DNA from: Oscillospiraceae bacterium
GTDB lineage: Bacteria > Bacillota > Clostridia > Oscillospirales > Ruminococcaceae
Assembly (NCBI GenBank): GCA_018110855.1
Contig: JAGBFZ010000166.1
Location: 1-8,710 of the forward strand
Reading direction: 5' to 3'
DNA length: 8,710 nt
Both the position numbers and the translations under genes were made by a program. Positions 5,593 through 8,710 of the stretch are shown here, in pieces (position 1 is the stretch's first letter; each line of letters starts with the position of its first letter). Under the pieces are notes generated by a model that made no database searches, was not told the origin of the DNA, and worked only from the letters and a program-made list of their open reading frames with translations.

Positions 5593-7526
5593 TATCCTGC
5601 CTGCTTCTCCCTGATAAATTCAATGTATGCTTCCTCGGAAATAGGACGGGAATAATAATAGCCCTGAAGATAATGCACTCCCATTTTTGCAAGGCTGTCT
5701 GCCATTTCCTCGGTCTCAACGCCCTCGGCAACGATGTGAGCGCCGAGAGAGCTTACCATGTTAACGGTGTTGGAAAGGATGATCTCCGATTTTTCCCTTT
5801 TGTTTTCCCCGAAGCTGGGCCAGATAAGGCTCTTGTCGAACTTTACAAGGTCGTAATTCACCTCGGACATTTTTGAGAGATTGGAATAGCCTGTTCCGAA
5901 ATCGTCCATGGAGAAGCTGCAGCCCATTGCTCTGAACCGCTGCATATTCTTTTCAAGCATTGAGGCAGACTCAACAGCGGTGGTCTCGGTGATCTCAAGA
6001 TTTATGGAAGCGGGAGAAATCCCGTACTTTTGCATTATTTTAGAAAAGCCCTGAGGAACAGCCTCGTCAATGCTCTGAAGAGCGGAAAGGTTTACCTCGA
6101 TGTATTCAAGGGAAAGTCCCATATCACGGATGGTTTTGATAGTTGCGCACACCTTTTCAAAAACGATCTCGCCGATCTTGATTATGTAGCCGTTTTTCTC
6201 CGCAAGAGGGATAAACTCCTCAGGGGAAACAAATCCCAGCGTTTCCTTGTCCTTGAGTCTTACCAGTGCCTCGGAGGAGACAAACGCTTTTTTCTCCGTT
6301 GAATAAATGGGCTGATAAACCACCTCGAAGCCGTCATTATCAATAGCGTCAAGCATCATTTTGCTGAGTATCTCGCTGCGTCTCTTGCGGGCAACGATGT
6401 CGGCGTTTACCGCTCTCACAAAGCCTGTGCCGCCGTATTCCGTGCCGCAGACGATAAGATCATGGATATCGGCAGGCTCATCGGTTATCTCGGGGCATTT
6501 CATCGTAACAGCATGAGCTTTAAGCTCAATTGATGCATCCTCCAGCTTATAAGGATAGGAGAGCTTTCTTTCCAGCTTAACAAGCTTATCCTCAAAGCCC
6601 TCTATGCTTTCGGGAATAATTACAGCAAAAACATTGCTTTCAAGCCGATAAACTGGCGACATGAACATATATCTCATATCCTCCGAAACCATTTTCATCA
6701 GCTTCTCAAAGCGATAGTAGCCGATGCTGCCGATAACGATATTCTCATCTTCAATTACAAGAGCGGCAACATTCACAGTTCTTTTGCCAAGGCAGTTGGT
6801 ATTTTCATAGAACACCTGTGAAAATGCCCTGCTGTTAAAGGCTCCCGTATTCTCATCAATATAGACATTGGGATTCTCAAAGGAGAAATAAAGAGCGGAA
6901 ATGCAGAGGGAAATGGCAAGTCCCGAAAGCAGCAGATAGGGATTTAGGAACTGAATGATCGCCACAGCGATCCATACAATAAGCTGAAGTCTCAGGGCAA
7001 AGCGCTTTTTTTCCGACAATACGTCCTTGTATCTGAAGGTCCCGGCAAAGGTAATAACAATATAGATCCCGACGCCCGCAAAAAGGGAATTCACAGGGCT
7101 TCCATAGGAATAAACGCCGTTTTCATCGCATACATAGAGAATATCTCCGAAAAGCATTACTGCCAAGCAGATGATATATGGCAGGATCCACGCCGCAGTC
7201 AGAGCATTGCTGACGCACTTGTTCCTTGCATTTCCCGTAAATTCCACATAAGCGGACATTCCGAAAACCACAGTGATCATAAGAACGTAATATATCCGAT
7301 GAATTATATCCGTCAGAAGCGAACCGGGGAACATATATATGGAGTAAACTGTGGCGATATCAAAAAGCATATATACCGCCGACACACATAACATTCCGCT
7401 GAAAACCCTTGTGGTAAGCAGCTTTATCCGCTTCGACCTGATAAAGTCGATTATTACGAGAATAAGAAAGCAAAGCGATGCGACTTGAAGTCTGATGCTT
7501 GTGCCTATCTCAAAATCCAATCCCAT
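5592..7526 (-). CDS. Membrane-bound c-di-GMP phosphodiesterase: 7TM sensor, degenerate GGDEF, intact EAL
   Basis: The 644-residue product has about seven N-terminal helices (roughly 12-29, 41-57, 76-94, 109-127, 146-164, 180-196, 197-214), a GGDEF-like domain (about 220-370) and an EAL domain (about 385-640). The EAL domain keeps every metal and catalytic residue I can place: Gln405, the E-A-L at 419-421, Asn479 (EVNLS), Glu511/Glu514 (EITETT), Asp541/Asp542 (MDDFGTGYSNL), Lys562, Glu601 (AEGVET) and Gln621 (LQGYYYSRP). It should hydrolyse c-di-GMP to pGpG. The GGDEF signature is replaced by ESNVF (296-300), so that domain cannot make c-di-GMP and may only regulate. An ATG at 7544 would add six residues but has no ribosome site and only a 15-base leader. 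The ATG at 7526 follows AAGGGAAGAGG. It is the first gene of an operon with the methyltransferase/MTHFR gene. The signal sensed by the membrane domain is unknown. Confidence 0.93.
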   Translation of the reverse strand: MGLDFEIGTSIRLQVASLCFLILVIIDFIRSKRIKLLTTRVFSGMLCVSAVYMLFDIATVYSIYMFPGSLLTDIIHRIYYVLMITVVFGMSAYVEFTGNARNKCVSNALTAAWILPYIICLAVMLFGDILYVCDENGVYSYGSPVNSLFAGVGIYIVITFAGTFRYKDVLSEKKRFALRLQLIVWIAVAIIQFLNPYLLLSGLAISLCISALYFSFENPNVYIDENTGAFNSRAFSQVFYENTNCLGKRTVNVAALVIEDENIVIGSIGYYRFEKLMKMVSEDMRYMFMSPVYRLESNVFAVIIPESIEGFEDKLVKLERKLSYPYKLEDASIELKAHAVTMKCPEITDEPADIHDLIVCGTEYGGTGFVRAVNADIVARKRRSEILSKMMLDAIDNDGFEVVYQPIYSTEKKAFVSSEALVRLKDKETLGFVSPEEFIPLAEKNGYIIKIGEIVFEKVCATIKTIRDMGLSLEYIEVNLSALQSIDEAVPQGFSKIMQKYGISPASINLEITETTAVESASMLEKNMQRFRAMGCSFSMDDFGTGYSNLSKMSEVNYDLVKFDKSLIWPSFGENKREKSEIILSNTVNMVSSLGAHIVAEGVETEEMADSLAKMGVHYLQGYYYSRPISEEAYIEFIREKQAG

Positions 7527-7541
7527 TTTTCCTCTTCCCTT
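7527..7541 (-). promoter_or_regulatory. Ribosome site deciding the EAL gene start
   Basis: The minus strand reads AAGGGAAGAGG (7541-7531), then four A, then ATG at 7526. The site lies inside the longer reading frame that starts at 7544, which itself has only an AT-rich stretch before it. This argues for the inner start. Confidence 0.7.
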
Positions 7542-7555
7542 CATAAAAGCTGAAT

Positions 7556-7572
7556 GTATAATGATATTATAC
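7556..7572. repeat. Inverted repeat over the -10 box and start of the EAL operon promoter
   Basis: GTATAAT (7556-7562) and ATTATAC (7566-7572) form a perfect 7-bp inverted repeat around a 3-base spacer. It covers the -10 box and the predicted transcription start of the EAL operon, a usual place for a repressor site. It may equally be a by-product of two TATAAT words facing each other. Confidence 0.4.
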
Positions 7573-7594
7573 CATATTTTGAGTAAGTTTTCAA
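7566..7594 (-). promoter_or_regulatory. Sigma-A promoter of the EAL phosphodiesterase / MTHFR operon
   Basis: On the minus strand TTGAAA (7594-7589) and a perfect TATAAT (7571-7566) are exactly 17 bases apart, with TGG before the -10 giving an extended element (TATGG-TATAAT). The predicted start is near 7559, so the leader to the ATG at 7526 is only about 33 bases, too short for an S-box or T-box riboswitch. Confidence 0.85.
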
Positions 7595-7688
7595 CTGATT
7601 TTTTCTTTTATTATCATATTTTTATTTTTTCTGACATCATTTTAATCAGAATTTTACCTGATCTTAAGAAAAATAATCGTGAATTATA

Positions 7689-7717
7689 TTGATTTTTTTG
7701 TTAAGATATGATAAAAT
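7689..7717 (+). promoter_or_regulatory. Promoter of the NfeD/SPFH operon
   Basis: TTGATT (7689-7694) and TAAAAT (7712-7717) are 17 bases apart, and TGA at 7709-7711 makes the -10 extended (TATGA-TAAAAT). The predicted start is near 7724, which gives a leader of about 34 bases to the NfeD ATG. It is divergent to the EAL operon promoter; the roughly 95 bases between them are AT-rich with no other clear element. Confidence 0.7.
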
Positions 7718-7757
7718 AAGATCAGCAGAAAATACAGACGGAAGGAGATCGGTTTTT

Positions 7758-8183
7758 ATGATGTACATTTTATGGATCATTGTAATGGTCGCCGCTGTTC
7801 TTTTGGAAGCAGCCTCCTTTGCACTGCTGTCCATATGGTTTGCCGCAGGCGCTCTTGCCGCCGTTATCGCAGCGCTGCTCGGAGCAGGCGTGGGCGTTCA
7901 GGTGGGAGTTTTCCTTGCAGTTTCACTGATACTGCTGGCAGCTACCCGTCCTCTGCTCAGGAAATTCATGCCGAAAAAGTATATCCCCACAAACGGTGAG
8001 CTTGACCTTGGCAAGACTGCTGTTGTCATCGAGCGTATTGACGGCATGACGGGCACAGGCAGAGTACGGCTCGAGGGTGTTGACTGGGGCGCAGTATCCG
8101 CTGACGGTTCTGTTATCGAGGCGGGCGTTTCGGTAACGGTCATTGCAAAGGGTGCGGCATATCTTACAGTGAAGCCCGTTTAA
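7758..8183 (+). CDS. Short NfeD family membrane protein
   Basis: The 141-residue product has the short NfeD form without the ClpP-like protease domain. Two or more hydrophobic helices lie in the first 62 residues (about 3-22, 24-42, 46-62), followed by a basic turn (TRPLLRKFMPKK, 63-74) and a C-terminal beta-rich OB-fold domain (about 78-141) with the typical GKTAVVIERID and GRVRLEGVDWGA stretches. Short NfeD proteins work with SPFH/stomatin-like proteins in membrane microdomains, and an SPFH gene follows 39 bases downstream. The frame is open back to 7689, but the AAGGAG site at 7742-7747 and the promoter point to the ATG at 7758 (a second ATG follows at 7761). Function beyond the pairing is not clear for the family. 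Confidence 0.92.
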   Translation: MMYILWIIVMVAAVLLEAASFALLSIWFAAGALAAVIAALLGAGVGVQVGVFLAVSLILLAATRPLLRKFMPKKYIPTNGELDLGKTAVVIERIDGMTGTGRVRLEGVDWGAVSADGSVIEAGVSVTVIAKGAAYLTVKPV

Positions 8184-8222
8184 AAATCATTGTAAATATA
8201 ATCACAAAAGGAGAAATGTATC

Positions 8223-8710
8223 ATGGTTGTCGCTGTTATCATCATCATTCTTGCCCTCATCTTTATTTCGGGAATAAAGATCGTTCCGCAGGCTCAGGTT
8301 TACGTTGTTGAGCGTCTCGGAACATTCAAGGGCGCTCTTCACACAGGTCCCCACTATGTTATCCCTATCTTTGACAAGGTGGTAAAAAAGGTATCCATCA
8401 AGGAACAGGTCGTTGACTTCAAGCCTCAGCCCGTTATCACCAAGGATAATGTTACCATGCAGATCGACACTGTCGTGTATTTCCAGATCACCGACCCCAA
8501 GCTGTACGCCTACGGCGTTGAGCAGCCCATGGCCGCTATGGAGACACTGACTGCCACCACCCTGCGTAACATCATTGGCGATCTGGAACTGGACCAGACC
8601 CTGACTTCCCGTGACGTGGTCAACACCAAGATGCGTGCCATCCTGGATGAAGCCACCGACCCCTGGGGCATCAAGGTCAACCGCGTGGAGCTGAAAAATA
8701 TTCTGCCCCC
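8223..8710 (+). CDS. SPFH / band 7 / slipin protein (QmcA-like), 3' end cut by the window
   Basis: The first 162 residues are visible; the frame is open to the window end. A single N-terminal membrane helix (about 2-17, VVAVIIIILALIFISG) is followed by a typical SPFH domain: IVPQAQVYVVERLGTFKG (20-37), HTGPHYVIPIFDKV (41-54), then VTKDNVT-like and YFQITDPKLYAYGVEQP stretches, and DPWGIKVNRVELKNI near the end. The missing part should hold the coiled-coil tail. Such proteins oligomerise on the membrane and organise microdomains, here with the NfeD protein just upstream. AAAGGAGA (8207-8214) lies eight bases before the ATG. Codon use changes sharply near 8450: before it leucine is only CTT/CTC and valine mostly GTT; after it all nine leucines are CTG, and GC rises from about 45% to about 58%. 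Confidence 0.95.
   Translation, partial: MVVAVIIIILALIFISGIKIVPQAQVYVVERLGTFKGALHTGPHYVIPIFDKVVKKVSIKEQVVDFKPQPVITKDNVTMQIDTVVYFQITDPKLYAYGVEQPMAAMETLTATTLRNIIGDLELDQTLTSRDVVNTKMRAILDEATDPWGIKVNRVELKNILP

Noticed and set aside
7689..7757. Longer NfeD start at 7689
   Set aside because: It would begin at the -35 box of the promoter and has no ribosome site; the AAGGAG at 7742-7747 fits the ATG at 7758.

Overview
The window looks like a piece of chromosome from an anaerobic, gut-type member of the Bacillota, most likely Clostridia of the Ruminococcus/Oscillospiraceae kind. This is an inference from moderate GC, AT-rich gaps, AGGAGG-like ribosome sites, TG-extended -10 promoters, and the gene set (stand-alone CheV, a 7TM-GGDEF-EAL protein, TspO, a YitJ-like methyltransferase/MTHFR fusion, an NfeD/SPFH pair). 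No mobile element, CRISPR array or phage gene was seen.

Layout. The left edge carries a strong leftward promoter (25-53) for a gene outside the window. Next comes a leftward cheV gene (115-1029) with its own terminator and extended -10 promoter. A leftward two-gene operon follows (2932 down to 1134): a one-pass membrane protein of unknown family and an exported C39-like cysteine peptidase. From 3051 transcription turns rightward: a complete tRNA-Ser(CGA) gene with promoter and terminator, then tspO (3311-3781). A perfect 20-bp hairpin separates tspO from the convergent leftward operon 7526-3829. That operon holds a membrane-bound c-di-GMP phosphodiesterase and, through a TAATG stop/start overlap, a fused homocysteine S-methyltransferase/methylenetetrahydrofolate reductase. 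Divergent to it, a rightward operon starts at 7689 with a short NfeD protein and an SPFH/slipin gene cut off by the window end.

How the genes work together. NfeD and SPFH form a known membrane-microdomain pair. CheV and the EAL protein both belong to signal transduction and motility or c-di-GMP control, but are separate transcription units. The methionine/folate enzyme is translationally coupled to the phosphodiesterase, with no visible link of function. The membrane protein and the exported C39-like peptidase are probably co-expressed and may act together at the cell surface.

Several start codons were moved from the longest frame to ones with a ribosome site: 2315 for the peptidase, 7526 for the EAL protein and 7758 for NfeD. 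The best candidates for something undescribed are the membrane protein/C39 pair, the phosphodiesterase-MTHFR coupling, and an abrupt codon-usage change inside the SPFH gene.
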